Below, piece after piece: positions 10,980 through 22,876 of a DNA stretch of 64,000 bases. Made by a program: the position numbers and the translations under genes. Each line of letters begins with the position of its first letter. The stretch's first letter is position 1. The notes beneath the pieces are model-generated. The model ran no database searches and was not told the origin of the DNA. It saw only the letters and a program-made list of their open reading frames with translations. The stretch lies in contig NC_134546.1 of NCBI RefSeq assembly GCF_050624435.1, positions 11,555,001 through 11,619,000 on the forward strand. Reading direction: 5' to 3'. This DNA comes from Tenrec ecaudatus (taxonomy: Eukaryota; Chordata; Mammalia; Afrosoricida; Tenrecidae).

Positions 10980-11965
10980 TCAACCCCCACTTGTCTGTCA
11001 AACTGCTGTGGTTTGTGTGTTGCTATGAGGCTGGAAGCTATGTCACTGGTACTTCAACTAACAGCAGGGTCGCCCAAAATAAACAGGGTTCAGCAGAGCT
11101 TCCAGACTAGGAACAGAACTCTTCGGAGGAATTAGCCACTGAAAACCTTGTGACGAGCCATTGAATATTGTTAGATACTGACAACCCCATGAACAGCAGC
11201 AGAACTTTATCAGGCATAGGACCAGAAGATGAGCCTCTCAGACCCAAAGGCACTCAAGCCACGGCTGAGGAAGACTTACCCTCTCAAAGTGGTGTGGGCT
11301 ATCAGGATGTGGATGGCATAAAAGAACTTCATTGGCCGATGGGACACAATTAAAAACAAGAAGAAGCAGCTGCAAATGTCTATTAAAAATTGGTACTTTG
11401 AATGTGAAAAGTATGAATCTAGGAAAATTGGAAGCCATCATGAATGAAGTGGCATGCATAAAGACCCAGAGCCTCGGCGTTTGTGAGATAAAATGGACTG
11501 GTGTTGGCCATTTCTAATCAGACGATCAAAGGGTTTACTATTCAGGGAATGGTAATTTCAATAGGAATGACACCCCATTCATCATTAAAAACATCAGCAA
11601 ACCATTTCAAGATCTATCTGAAATTGTAATGCTGTCTGTGATAAGATAGTATGTACCCACATACAAAGAAAATCAGTGAATATAACTATTATGTATTCAA
11701 AGTAGACATCAGAAGAGACTCTGAAAGTGGCTCTTAGTCATAAAGTAGCTAAGACAAATGGAACAAATTATGAAGTGAAAGAACTGAACAGAAAACTTCA
11801 AAAGGCAGCTCAATAAGGCAAAGTAAAGTTTTGTGATGAAATGTGCAGAGACCTAGAGTTAGAAAACCAGAAAGGAAGAACCCATTCAACATCTTAAACA
11901 GAAAGAGCTGAAGAAAAAGTCAAGCCTAGAGTGCTAGTATTGAAAAATTCTAATGAAATTAAAAT
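10980..11965 (+). mobile_element. RTE 5' region and endonuclease relic
   Basis: Begins near 'cacttgtctgtcaaactgct' as does 19975, passes 'agcagctgcaaatgtctatt', then encodes a decayed endonuclease start (phrases like VCEIKWTGVGHF). Later parts ('ctgaacagaaaacttcaaaa') belong to the linker before the reverse transcriptase. Stops and frameshifts throughout. Confidence 0.75.
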
Positions 11966-11969
11966 CTGA

Positions 11970-12362
11970 ATGAGGTAAGGATATCAGAGCTTAATTCTGG
12001 ACCCTTGGTTTTCAGAAGGCTATGAATGACAGAGGAAGCCCCAAATCTGTTTGCAGGCTCCCCACATGGATTGAGACTGGTGAATCCTCTCTGAGCATAC
12101 TCCAGGGACGTAACTAGCCTGGTGGTCAGCCAGAGCACACTGTGAACCCAATGATGGCAGATGCGGTTAGGTTAAAATGTGACCTTTATCATGTGATCTC
12201 TCTTTTTGACTCATTGTACAGTTATTTCAGTTTTCAATATTTTCTGCTTTCCTTTTGGTTGAGGTTTTTTTCTGTTTTGTTGTTGTTAGCTTTTTTGTTT
12301 ACTTCCTGTTTATGTTTTGTATTATTTTCCGTGTATGAAATCCACAACCTTGCTTGCTGAGA
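11970..12362 (+). repeat. L1-type 3' end (family F) inside RTE
   Basis: 'tcagagcttaattctggacc', 'ggttttcagaaggctatgaa' and 'gaaatccacaacc' match 22370 and 42080. RTE sequence flanks it on both sides. Confidence 0.6.
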
Positions 12363-13085
12363 GCGAAGAGGATTTGATGCACTTGCTGATGAAGGTCAAG
12401 AATTGCAACTTTCAATGTGGACTACAACTTAATGTAAAGGAAACCCAAACCCTCACAACTGAACCAATAGGTAAATCACAATAAATGGAGAAAAGATGGA
12501 AGTTTTCAAGGATTTCACCTTGCAAGGATCCACAATCAGTGCTCATGGAAGCAGCAATCAAGACACCAAATGACACATTGCATTGGGGAAATCTGCCGCA
12601 CAGACTTCTTCGATGCAGTGGTTCTCAACCTTCCTAATGCTGCGCCCTTTCATTCAGTTCCTCATGTGTGGTGACCCCCAACCATAAACTTATTTTCGTT
12701 GCTACTTCATCACTGTAAGTTTGCTACTGTGATGAATTGGGCAACCCCTGTGAAAGGGTTGTTTGCCACCCCCCCCCCAAAGGCATCATGACCCCCAGGT
12801 TGAGAACCATTGTTTTAATGTGCTGAAGACCAAGCATCGGATTTTGAAGATTAGGTGCACCGGTCACCTCATATGCATGTGAAAGTTGGACATTGAATAA
12901 AGAAGACTGAAGACAAATTGATGCATTTGAATCGGGGGCTGGTGAAGATTATTGAAAACACCATGGCCTACCCAAAGAACAAACAACTCTGTCTTATAAG
13001 ACGCATAGCCAGAGTGCTAGTTAAAAGGTGAGGATAACGAGACTTGGGCTCGGGTACTTTCGACATGTTATCAGGGGGACCTGTC
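12363..13085 (+). mobile_element. RTE 3' half, interrupted by SPIN
   Basis: 'gaagaggatttgatgcactt', 'tcaaggatttcaccttgcaa', 'tgtgaaagttggacattgaa' and 'gacatgttatcaggggg' follow RTE order. The reverse-transcriptase core between this and 10980-11965 is missing. SPIN interrupts at 12616-12812. Confidence 0.8.
12616..12812. mobile_element. SPIN (hAT) nonautonomous MITE
   Basis: Ends CAGTGGTTCTCAACCTTCC and the inverse of a CAATGGTTCTCAACC-type terminus. Flanks are cttcgatg and ttttaatg, an 8-bp hAT-size duplication with three transition differences. It sits within RTE, so it is younger than that copy. Confidence 0.85.
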
Positions 13086-13139
13086 CTTGTTTCATGTCTG
13101 CATGACCCCCTGCAAGGTGATCTCCACCAAAGGCACACC

Positions 13140-13560
13140 CAAGCGAGCCCCCAAGGAAGACTGTCCCTCCCCAGGTTTATCCAGTGGGTGGAGGTCCTGC
13201 TCTTTCCACTGCGCTCTCTGGAGGCAAGATTACTATATTCTTCGTGGTTGTTCAGAGGAGAACCATGGAAGCTTCATCCGCATGGGGTCTGCAGATAAAT
13301 TTTGGGCTTTCACTGTGATCCATAGCCTTCTGCAGATGGGGTGCTCAGAATTTAAGCTCTAGTATACGTCCCTCTTCTGATCATGGATTTTATTATTTAC
13401 AATCTTTAGATCACAGACGAGTGTACTTCTTCCATGTGGACTGAGTCGATACCTTAATTAGATGGCTTCTTGATTTAAGACACATTTTTAAGATCCAAGA
13501 CTATTCTTTCTGAGAGTTGGGAAACATCTATGGCACCCGTATCTCCAGTGATCGCTGAAG
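13140..13560 (-). repeat. L1-type 3' region, antisense
   Basis: 'gtgggtggaggtcctgctct', 'gttcagaggagaaccatgga' and 'tcttccatgtggactgagtc' read as the complement of an L1 3' region. Confidence 0.5.
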
Positions 13561-14099
13561 TAAGTATTGAACACCACCACATCATACGAACTAATTAGGC
13601 TTAGATTATAAATCATTGAGTTTGGAGTAAATTATTACACAGTAGGAGATAACCAAAACAGAAAGGAAAGGTGATCATGGTTAGGGCCGGACTTCAGAGG
13701 ACACGCCCAGAGTCAGACAAGGGCAGAGTCAACATGGAGAATGAGCGCCTCATTCAACTGTGAGCCCTCCACTGCTCATTTCCCTCATCCTGGTTCTAGC
13801 CCCTTTCATACTTTACTACTATCCCCAATTCTGAAAAGGTTTTGCATACTAATATTAATATAACACTGACGATTTTTCTGACCAAAATTATAAGTATGAT
13901 AGGTGAATAGGGGACGAAGGAAGGGGAGAACAAGGAGAGAAAGAGACCCAAATGCTGTTTTTAGGGTCTTGACCTTTCAGGGAAGCATTGCTGCCCAAAG
14001 TCCAAATCAACCAGAAGCAATATGAACATTTTATCTAGGATCACAGAAGTACCCAAAGGATCAGGTTAAGGAGTTCAAGTTGTTTCCAGGAAAATGAAA
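13561..14099. other. unassigned sequence
   Basis: No gene or repeat firmly recognised; 13860-14099 may be the worn 5' part of the retroposon that follows. Confidence 0.3.
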
Positions 14100-14272
14100 A
14101 TAGAAAATACAATAAATGCTCAAGCAGAAGGCAAATGTTTTGAGAATAATGATGGCAACAAATGTACAAATGTGCTTGACACAATTGCATACATACAATG
14201 AATGTATGTATGGATTGTGATAAGCATTGTACGAGCCCCCAATGAAATGATTTAAATTAAATAAAATAAATG
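14100..14272 (+). mobile_element. family D retroposon 3' end
   Basis: 'gttttgagaataatgatggc', 'acaaatgtgcttgacacaat', 'cgagcccccaatgaaatgat' and an A-rich tail. Confidence 0.7.
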
Positions 14273-14381
14273 GGGAGATCTCTGCTTTTCTTCTCAAGTA
14301 TTGTTTACCTTTATAACTATGTACAACTATATCTCTGATAAAAGCAAAAATTAGAATAAATAAACCTCCCCAAAGAAATTA

Positions 14382-14562
14382 AAAATCACTGTCATCAAGT
14401 GAATTCTGGCTCATAGTGAGCCTCCATAGGGTTTCTGAGACTGTAAAACTTGGCAGGAGCAAACAGCCTCATCTTTCTCCCTCACAGCAACTGGTGGGTT
14501 TGAACCACTGACCACACTGTTAGCAGCAAACACTTATGCAATATCACCACCAGGGATGAATT
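14382..14562 (-). mobile_element. AfroSINE
   Basis: 'cactgtcatcaagtgaattc', 'gggtttctgagactgtaaaa', 'gggtttgaaccactgaccac', minus orientation. Confidence 0.85.
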
Positions 14563-14635
14563 CACAATGCCTTGTTTACATTAGACACTCAATAAATATT
14601 TGTTTCAAACAAATAATTCCACTAGGAAAATCATC

Positions 14636-14840
14636 AAAGTCACTGTCATCAAGTTGATGCTGGCTCACAGTGACATTATAGAACAGGGTAGAACTGTCCC
14701 CTGTGAGTTCCTGAGACTGACTCTTTACAGGAGTAGAAAGCTCCATTTTTCTTCTGGGGAGTGACTTGTGGTTTCGAACAGTTGATATTATGGTTAACAG
14801 CCCAACACGTAATCACTTTGCCCCTGGGGTTCCCTCAGAA
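14636..14840 (-). mobile_element. AfroSINE
   Basis: 'cactgtcatcaagttgatgc' to 'tttgcccctggggttccctc'; includes the head on the right, so nearly full length. Confidence 0.85.
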
Positions 14841-16267
14841 ATGATAGGAGTCCCAAACGGGAGAAGTGTTTGGAGAAGAACATGTAGAAATCATTTAGAA
14901 CGAGAATTTCAATTAAAACCAATGGTTTGTATCATGTTTCTGAAGGTTAAGGTCCTAATAAAAATGAAAATACTAAATTGCATTTTTGGGTCAGTAACAG
15001 TTGTAAAACTGGAATAAGAAATAAAAACACTCTGAAATTCCTGTTTTGATCTGAGATTAAAACCAATATTAGAGTAAATCAGTCTAATTTATTATTCAAT
15101 TTAATATATTGGGTTTCGCCAGAAGGATACAGGCAGGGGTGGTTTTCTAGGTGGACTGGCGCTGCTTCATGGAATATGCATTTGCTGTTAGGTGCTCATT
15201 TGTTAAGAAGGGTAATATTTTGTGGAGAAAGTGCATACCTGCACAGGTGGCTTTTTCTCTTATTTTAAGGCAATTTCAGGGATGAGGGCTCATTCTGAAA
15301 CGTCTCTGGGGTCCTTGGGTGCTCATCATTTTAAGAACTGGATTTACTGGAAATTACCTAGTTACTGCCATAGATTGCATGTGTAGCCACATAATTTCTG
15401 GTTTCAATCGCTTCACCTTATGAAGTCACCATATGCCAATTATGTGATGCCGTTCCTATACATTGCTAGTGGATCAAGCCAGCTGATCACCTGTGAGTTT
15501 GTTGCTATTGTTTGTCTTCTGTCTGTTGGCTTGTTTTATCCTGAATGAATCTCATTTGGGGAGAAAAAGAAAACAGTGTTTTAGAATGATGGGATTTGAG
15601 GAGCTGGGAGGAATTCAAAGACGCCAATGAGCTTTGTGTCTTCATCTCAAATGGGTGAACAACTAAGCCAGTTATCAACTGACCTGGGACTGGAATTCAA
15701 GCTTGCTGTCTTTAAGTCAGCTGTTACATTCATCCACTGATGGCCTCCATGGAGCTCTGTAGTAGGAGAAATAGCAATAGTACTGATACCCACATACAGA
15801 ATCACTTGAAAATCAGGAAACAGGGACTGGGTTATCTGCTTCAACCACAGAAAAAAATTAAAACCTGGGCAAAAACAGGTTTCAAAGAGCAAATCTTCAA
15901 ACGTAACTTTGTCTGTGTGCAATAATTAACCAGGATTGCTTCAATGGCCACACCATTCTCAACAGAGACTGGGGCAGTGGGAGTGCTGAGTGCGGCATAA
16001 ACAGAAGCTGACTGGACACTGTGAAGCTGTATGTGGGGCAACCTTTAGTCATTGTAATGAATGACTTAGGGAAGTTAGAAGGTTGACGTCTTCTCGCAAC
16101 CGAACACAGTCTTTGTGTGGCAGTACCATCTCTTATCTTGAAGAAACAACATACATCGAATAAACCACAGGGTCCGGAGATGAGATAGAGCCGAGTCTAC
16201 CCTATGGATGTTTAAATGTATTTTAATGACTTCTTATTAATACAGAAGCCATATTTATGCTATATCC
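14841..16267. other. unassigned, mostly single-copy-looking
   Basis: No repeat recognised over 1.4 kb. 15060-15520 is the most repeat-free part. Short open frames (15647-16041 minus) overlap each other and show no known domain. Confidence 0.35.
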
Positions 16268-16446
16268 ATCCATCCACTGTGACTACAGTAACCCCATAGT
16301 ACAGAGTAGAACTGCTTCCTAGGATTTCATGGGCTGTAGAAAGCCTGGAAGCAGACTGCGTCGCCTTTCCCCTGAGGAGTAGCTGGTGGATTCAAACCAC
16401 CAGCCTTTCAGTTTTCAGGCCAATGCTTAACTCTGTACTACTAGAG
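16268..16446 (-). mobile_element. AfroSINE
   Basis: 'gtagaactgcttcctaggat', 'ctggtggattcaaaccacca' and 'ccaatgcttaactctgtact'. Confidence 0.8.
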
Positions 16447-16594
16447 TGTGTGAGTGTGTGTTTAGATATGAAGCAGCTTCACAAAGTTTGTAGAAAACAG
16501 ACTCGAAAGACAATGGAAGCCCCCCTGTGTGTGCGTGCGTTCCTGTTACTAGGCCCTCTCCAGGCAGTTTTAAGTCCAGCAAAAGGAAATACTT

Positions 16595-16760
16595 CCTGAC
16601 CCGGCGCCACCTCCCAATGGCTGGTTGGTTTGAGCCGATTGTTGCAATCACTGTGTCAATCCATCTCCTTAAGAATCTGCCCTCTTTCCTGCCTGTCAAA
16701 CTAGAGCTGCTCCACTAGGGTTTCCACCGATGTAATTGATGAGGACGCTGATTGCCAAAG
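16595..16760 (-). mobile_element. RTE 3' fragment
   Basis: 'gagccgattgttgcaatcac' plus 'tgtgtcaatccatctcctta' is the complement of the RTE stretch 'gatggattgacacagtggct'. Confidence 0.5.
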
Positions 16761-17029
16761 CTTTCTCCTACAGGACTGATGGTGAACTAGAACCAGGGCT
16801 TAGAACTGGGTCAGTCTAGGTTTACCCCAATTCTATATTAGCTCAACATTTAACAGGAGTCCCAGGTAATTTTAACAGGCCCCCAGGTGGTTCTTCTGGA
16901 TATATCATCTAGAGATCTTGTTAAAATGTAGATAATCACAATATAAAGAGTTGGGTTTGGGTGTGTGTGTTTCATGAAGCTTCTGATTCAATGTATAATC
17001 TTTACAAGTGCACATCATCTTCACAGGCG

Positions 17030-17132
17030 TGTCTCCCCCAGGCCCTCTGCACAGTAACTGGTAGATTCAAACCATCCGTGTTTAGGTTAGCAGCCAAAGC
17101 CTTTAACCACGATACCGCTGGGACTCCTCGAT
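17030..17132 (-). mobile_element. AfroSINE fragment
   Basis: 'ggtagattcaaaccatccgt' and 'gataccgctgggactcctcg' keep only the head half. Confidence 0.6.
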
Positions 17133-18132
17133 TTGGTCTAGCAATTCCTAATTAAGCTTCTGGACTCCGAACAAATAGCCCTGCCATGTCAAGCAGTTGT
17201 CTCCTCTTTCGTCCTTTGTTAACTCGTAGGCATCGCTCTTAGCATCACCTGTTCTCGGTTACCTCTAGATCTGATAGGCTGCACAAGCATCGTGCAGCTT
17301 GGCTTCCGTCTTTGTTCCTCTCCTTGTCACTTCCCTTCATAGAATGAAGGAGAGAGAGCGTGTCCCCGTCTGTGTCCCCGTCACTCAGCTTCAACGATCA
17401 TCAGTCAACTCAGGGCCAAGGGTGTTCATCTACACCCTCCCCTCGGCCTTCCCCACCACACCATCAGCCAAAAGTTTCCATCTTCTCACCTGTAAATACT
17501 TCAGATAAGGGCTGGTTATAACAGCATAGATGAAATAATTTAAACATAATTCCTAAATATTACCAGACCTTCGGTCTCCTGCTATCACGTATGTACCCTG
17601 GAGGTCCTCTCTCCTGACACTAGTGGAAAATTCCGGTTGAGCCCTGATGTCTCTGTTCACGCTGAGTCATAGTCCTGTGCTTGCTTTTCCTGCAGACAGT
17701 TTAAGAAGCAAATCTAGTCTCAATTCAGAAATCTAATGTCCTTTATTCATTAAAACTCAGAGCCATTGCTGAGATAGAGCTCGTCCCCTTTCAGCTCTCT
17801 CCCTGCCCACTTCCTTCTCTGCCACGACCAGTAGTTTCTCTTCCATGCTGCAGGAAAGGAGAGGATGGGCCCCTTCCTCACCACTTCCCGGACCTGGAGG
17901 AGAGTCCATGTTCTCAGCCCATAGGCCTCAAAGGCCCTTCTCCCTTCTTTCTGCCCTGGGCAGTCAGTCCTTCTAGACTTTGTAGACTGGACTCAAGAGA
18001 AAACACAGAGCCTGGGTGTGCTGGCCACTTCTAAGGCAGTGACCCTCTCCTGAATCCAAGCAGCACTCTGCCTCTCATGGATTCCCCTGTTCCAGCATAC
18101 GCTTTACATTTCTCAGTCTGAGCTATGCCCCT
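17133..18132. other. unassigned sequence
   Basis: About 1 kb without a recognised repeat. Pyrimidine-rich around 17780-17960. No splice-bounded open frame with a known domain was seen. Confidence 0.35.
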
Positions 18133-18345
18133 CTCTCAACTGGGACAGTGGATTAAGTTGACGTGCTAACTGCAAGTTCAGCAGTTCCAAACTATCAGCC
18201 GCACCAGGAAGAAAGATAAGGCTTGTTAAGAAAGATTTACCTTTCTACTCCCATGAAGAGCTACAGTCTCAGAAACCCACAGGAACCGTTTTACCCTCTC
18301 CTATAGGGTCACTACGAGTAACAATTGACTCCATGGAGTGAGGTG
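18133..18345 (+). mobile_element. AfroSINE
   Basis: 'ctacagtctcagaaacccac' and 'cctatagggtcactacgagt'; an internal 20-base duplication-like insertion near 18228. Confidence 0.8.
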
Positions 18346-18374
18346 TTTTTGTGTTTCATTTTGTTTTATACTCA

Positions 18375-18550
18375 TATGGTTAAAGTTATCCGAAGGTCCT
18401 TGGTTTGAACCTAGCAGCTGCTCCACTGGAGACATATGAGGCAGTCTGCTTCTGTAAAGAGTTACAGCCTTGGAAACACTGTGGGGCAGCTCGACTTTAC
18501 CCAGTATGCTCAGTATTAGTTAAAATCCACTCAGCAGCAGTGGATTTGGT
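18375..18550 (+). mobile_element. AfroSINE
   Basis: 'tggtttgaacctagcagctg', 'cttggaaacactgtggggca' and 'agcagcagtggatttggt'; tandem neighbour of the previous copy. Confidence 0.75.
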
Positions 18551-18689
18551 TGTTGCGGTTGTATAGATGGTTGTGTTCTACATTTCTCACAGACAGCATC
18601 CACATAATTAGCAAAGAGGTAGCAAAGCAAAATATTTCCTTAATGTTTCTTATGCATAGAAGGGTGCACTTATATTATATATTAAGACA

Positions 18690-18845
18690 AGCATGGGGAA
18701 AGGGAAGGAAAAAACAGGAGCTGATACCAAGAGCTCAAACAGAAAGTAAATGTTTAGAAAATGATGATGGCAACATATGTACAAATATGCTTGATGTATG
18801 GAATGTTATGAGTTGCAGAGCCCCCAATAAAATTATTTTTTAATA
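18690..18845 (+). mobile_element. family D retroposon 3' end
   Basis: 'caggagctgataccaagagc', 'atgatgatggcaacatatgt', 'agagcccccaataaaattat' and A/T-rich tail. Confidence 0.7.
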
Positions 18846-19974
18846 CTTTAATGAATTATTGAATTGTATGATGTGTGGAAGAAATGCCAATAAAACTGTA
18901 AAAGAAAAACAAGCATTTGACTAACTGACAAGAGATATGAACCATACCTGTTTTAACCTATATGCAAATATGACTTAGAGACAGAGTTAGTTAGAAAACT
19001 GGTTTGCAACCCAGGGATTGCCTGTATAGGAGAATGGGAAAAAGATGAGATAAACAGGATAAGATACACATTACTACTAAATAGCCAACCACGGGACTTT
19101 TCTCCAATTAAGACCAGGAGATTTGATTCGGGAAGCCAATCAAATAACGCTTCTATGAAGGGAAAAAAATAGAGACCCACTTCCTAGAATAGACTATTTT
19201 CAGTAGCAGAAATACAATAGATACGAATGTTTTTATAACAAAAAGAAAGGTGTTGCTTTAGTATGTAAACAGCTTGTCACGGGAGCATAATGATAATTCT
19301 GCTTTTGCTAATAAAGGAATCAGCCAAGAAAGGCAGCAATAAGTCTATTACACTATCAAACTTGTTTTTTCTCTTACTAGCCCATGGTGTTCATTACATT
19401 TAGGGAAACCCTGACTTTCCATCGAGTGTCTAAGTTGGTGGTGGGGGATCTTAATGAGAATGGATCCTAAAAGCTTATCCCTTGGGACATTCGTTTAAAT
19501 TCTGCTAGTTCGGATGGAAGGTTATTCTTATTTTGGCTTTATCCCACAGTGACTCTCAAATATTGAGTAATGTCACTTCACTTAAAGGAAGTTCTAAATG
19601 AAATCAATGAGACAGTGGAATTGATATGTGTTCCAAGAACTGCAACATGCGAAATAATAGAACAATGAGCTCATTCATAGATCGGGCCATTCACAGACAG
19701 CTTAGTGCTACTGCCGTAAGAGGAAGAAAGAACAAATGAGTGAAAGAAAAGTATAGCTCAGTCTTCTGGACTCAAAGGGGTGGAAGTTGAATCCATGGTC
19801 AATTAAAGTTTACATTACAGGTTCTCTACTGGAGAAATACAACCAGTCTGGAGGGACACCAAGGTCAATTGGCATAATAACTTCCCAAAGAGAGTGTTTT
19901 TCATCTTCCTTGGGTGAATATCAATTGGGATCTTAAAACCTCATGAACAGTCATCCAGGATGCAATTATTGGAC
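18846..19974. other. unassigned; 19790-19974 may be L1-derived
   Basis: 18846-19780 shows no repeat. 19790-19974 has 'caaggtcaattggcataata'-like phrases reminiscent of L1 3' regions. No gene. Confidence 0.3.
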
Positions 19975-21056
19975 TCTCCCTGCTCGGACCACCACTTGTC
20001 TGTCCGTTTGTTGAACTGTGGTGGCTTCTATGCTGTTATGATGCTGGAATCTATGTCACTGGTATTTCAAATACCAGCAGGGTCACCGAAGTGAACAGGC
20101 TTCAGCAGAGCTTCCAGACTAAGAACAGACTAGTTAGAAGGAAGAGGCTGTCCACTTCTGAGGAACTAAACCACTGAGAACTTTATGAATAGCAGCAAGA
20201 CATTGTCAGAGATAGTGTCAGCAGATGAGCCCCTCACGGTGGAAGGCACTCAAAATCCGACCGAGGAAGAGCTGCCTTCTCAAAGTAGCGTAATGACGTG
20301 GATGCAGTAAAGCCTACAGAAGCAAAGTCTTTGGAGATTTAATTTGCTGATGGGACATGATTCAAAATGAGAAGGAGCAGCTGCAAATATCTACTAAAAA
20401 TTGGAACTTGGATTGTATGAGGTATGCGTCAAGGATAATTGGAAGTCATCAAAAATGAAATGGAATCCATAAATATCAACATCCTAGGCATTAATGAGTT
20501 GAAATGGACTAGTATTGGCTATTTTGTATCAGAAAATTATATCATTTACTATGTCAGGAATGACAGATTCAAGAGGAATAGCATTACATTCATTGTTGAA
20601 AAGGCCATTTCAAGATCTGTCTTGAAGTACAAGACTGTCTGTGATCAGATAATAGCTACCAAATAGAAGGAAAGCCAGTTAATTCAAATTATTATTCAAA
20701 TTCAAATTCCTGCACCAACCACTTTGAGGATTTTACCAATGTCTTCAGTCTAAAATTTATCAAACATGCCAGCAAGATGCATTGATAGTTATTGGCAATT
20801 GCAAGGCCAAAGTTGGGAAATATGGCCTTGGTGATTGAAATGAAGCTAGAGAGCACATGGTAGAATTTTGCAAGACCAATAACTTCTTTATGACAAATAC
20901 CTTTTTTCAACAACACAAAAGGTGTGGCCTTCTCCAGATGGGATACACAGAAATCAAATTGACTACATCTGTGGAAAGAAATGATGGAGAAGCTCAATCT
21001 CAACAGCTAAAACAAGGCCAAGGTCCAACTGTGGAATATGATGCCCTTCAGGGCAG
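19975..21056 (+). mobile_element. RTE 5' region with endonuclease relic
   Basis: The longest RTE 5' portion in the window. It starts near 'actctccctgctcggaccac', and from 20439 encodes a decayed apurinic-type endonuclease (ILGINELKWTSIGYF, YYVRNDRFKRNSITFIVEKA). Downstream phrases (MVEFCKTNNFFMTNTFFQ, QLKQGQGPTVEYD) continue the domain in other frames. Several stops; dead copy. It ends at 21056 against an antisense L1 tail. Confidence 0.85.
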
Positions 21057-21190
21057 TTGGTAGTGGTAGCTGGGCACCGTCAGGTTCTTCTAGACGATCT
21101 CAGGATTGCAAAGACTGATGTTTGTGTGATCAATTAGTCCATTGAGCTGCTTGTTTCCATGTGTCCCTCGATTTTTTCAATTTTTCTTTC
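21057..21190 (-). repeat. L1 3' region fragment, antisense
   Basis: 'tagctgggcaccgtcaggtt' and 'ttctagacgatctcagg' match 45330-45370, the same antisense L1 tail. Confidence 0.5.
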
Positions 21191-21191
21191 T

Positions 21192-21830
21192 TCTGGGCAG
21201 GGTTGTGTTGTTAGCTGCCATCAAATTGGCTCCAACTCATAGCAACCCAATGTACAACAGAACAAAACACAACCTGGTCTTACGCCATCCTCACAGTTGA
21301 TGGTATGCTTGAGCCCATTGCTGCAGTCACTGTGTCAATCCATCGTGCCCAGGGTCTTCTTTTTCACTGACCCTCATGCTGTCTTCTCCAGGGAATGGTC
21401 TCTCCTGATCACATGTCCACACTTTCTGTTCAGCTCTTTTACTTCATCGTTTCTTCCATTTGTCTTCACTACTCGACAATTAAGAGCGAGTTCAGAGTCT
21501 CTTATGACACCACTTTGCTCTTTTCTTTCTTTCCTCTCTTTTCAATGACCTTTACCTTTCCTCATGTATGATATTCTTTAAGTCATCAGTGTTCTGTCAT
21601 TAGCGTTCAATGAGTCAAATCAAAATTCAAGTGGGACATCCTCCAGGTCATATTCTGATTCTCATGGAATTAGTCTCATTTTCTTCAGCGTTAACCTGAA
21701 CTTACATCTGAGCAATTGCTGTTTTTCTCCAAGACTATGGCCCTTCATCACTCTTCATGTCTGGGATGAAAGATTCTTCTGCAATGCCATTTTCAGCCAA
21801 ACAATAGTCAATTCAATAAGTGGAAGAATT
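21192..21830 (-). mobile_element. RTE, 3' end plus internal piece
   Basis: 21192-21480 is the complement of the RTE 3' end ('tagctgccatcaaattggct', 'tgtgtcaatccatcgtgccc'). 21640-21760 ('acttacatctgagcaattgc') is complement of the endonuclease-proximal part, so the middle has been lost. Confidence 0.7.
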
Positions 21831-21839
21831 ACCCTAGTA

Positions 21840-22085
21840 AGGTAGCACACTTTAAAATAATCAACCATTTAAGGTAAAAAAGGGTAGCATGTACCCAAGG
21901 ACCAAGTTATGAAGGGTTAAGATAGAATGAAGAAACACAGGGAGAAAATGGGGTAAGGGATGGCATCTTGAGAGGATTGCAATGAATGGGAAGAAACAAA
22001 ATGGGGATGAATTGTTGAATGTGCAACTGATTCTCTGCTCTATAACCCTCTACCTAATTCACAACAAAACGTTATTTTTGTTTGT
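21840..22085 (+). repeat. L1 3' end
   Basis: 'ttgttgaatgtgcaactgat' and 'ctacctaattcacaacaaaa' match the end of 8100-8720. Confidence 0.5.
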
Positions 22086-22094
22086 TTTAATCTC

Positions 22095-22165
22095 AGCCAT
22101 TGAAAACCCTATAGAACAGAGTTCTATTCTGAAACTTACGGGTCCTCACGAGTCAGAAATAAACA
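22095..22165 (+). mobile_element. AfroSINE scrap
   Basis: 'gaaaaccctatagaacagag' and 'cacgagtcagaaa' only. Confidence 0.45.
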
Positions 22166-22369
22166 TACACAATCAAAGTATGGGTATTCATACAATTAAC
22201 TCATTCCACATATATTTAGAACATGCCTACAACGGGCCAGGCACTAGTCTAGGCATATAATTTAGGACAACAAAGAAAATTCAAGCATCTCTTCTCCGGC
22301 CGCCAACCTGTGTGACCAAGGTTTAAAAATACTAATAAAATCCAAATCTGGGGGTGGAGGGAGGGAGGG

Positions 22370-22876
22370 AATGGTGTCAGAGCTTAAATTCTGAACATTT
22401 GGTTTTCAGAAGGCTATAGATGATACTCCCAGATGGTTGGGGTGAACCCCCTCTGACCATAGTCCAGGGTGTACCTAGCCTTGCTGTCAGCCAGAGCGCA
22501 CTGTGAAGTCAATGACGCAGGGGTAACTAGGTTAAAATGTAGCAGCTTATCATTGGAGCTCCCTTTCTGGTCCATTTTTAAGTTGTTTCCGTTTTTAGTA
22601 TTTCCTGCTTTCTTTCCAACTGAGGTTTGTTTTGTTGTCATTGGGTTTCCTTGGTTGCTTGTTGATTTTGTTTTGTATGATTTCCTTTATGAAATCCAGG
22701 GTAGGTAAGTCTATAGACAGTAACCAGGTTAATAATTACCTAGAAGCATGGCAGTGGATATTGGAGGGAAATTGGGAGATAAGAACAATGAGTACAAGAA
22801 AGAAGAAAATGTTCTGAATTGGATTGTGGTGACGACTGCACAACTCTTAATATGATCCAACGATCAGATTGTATGG
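22370..22876 (+). repeat. L1-type 3' end (family F)
   Basis: 'tcagagcttaaattctgaac', 'ggttttcagaaggctataga', 'aaaatgttctgaattggatt'. Cut near its 3' end by the LTR at 22877 and resumed at 23403. Confidence 0.65.
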
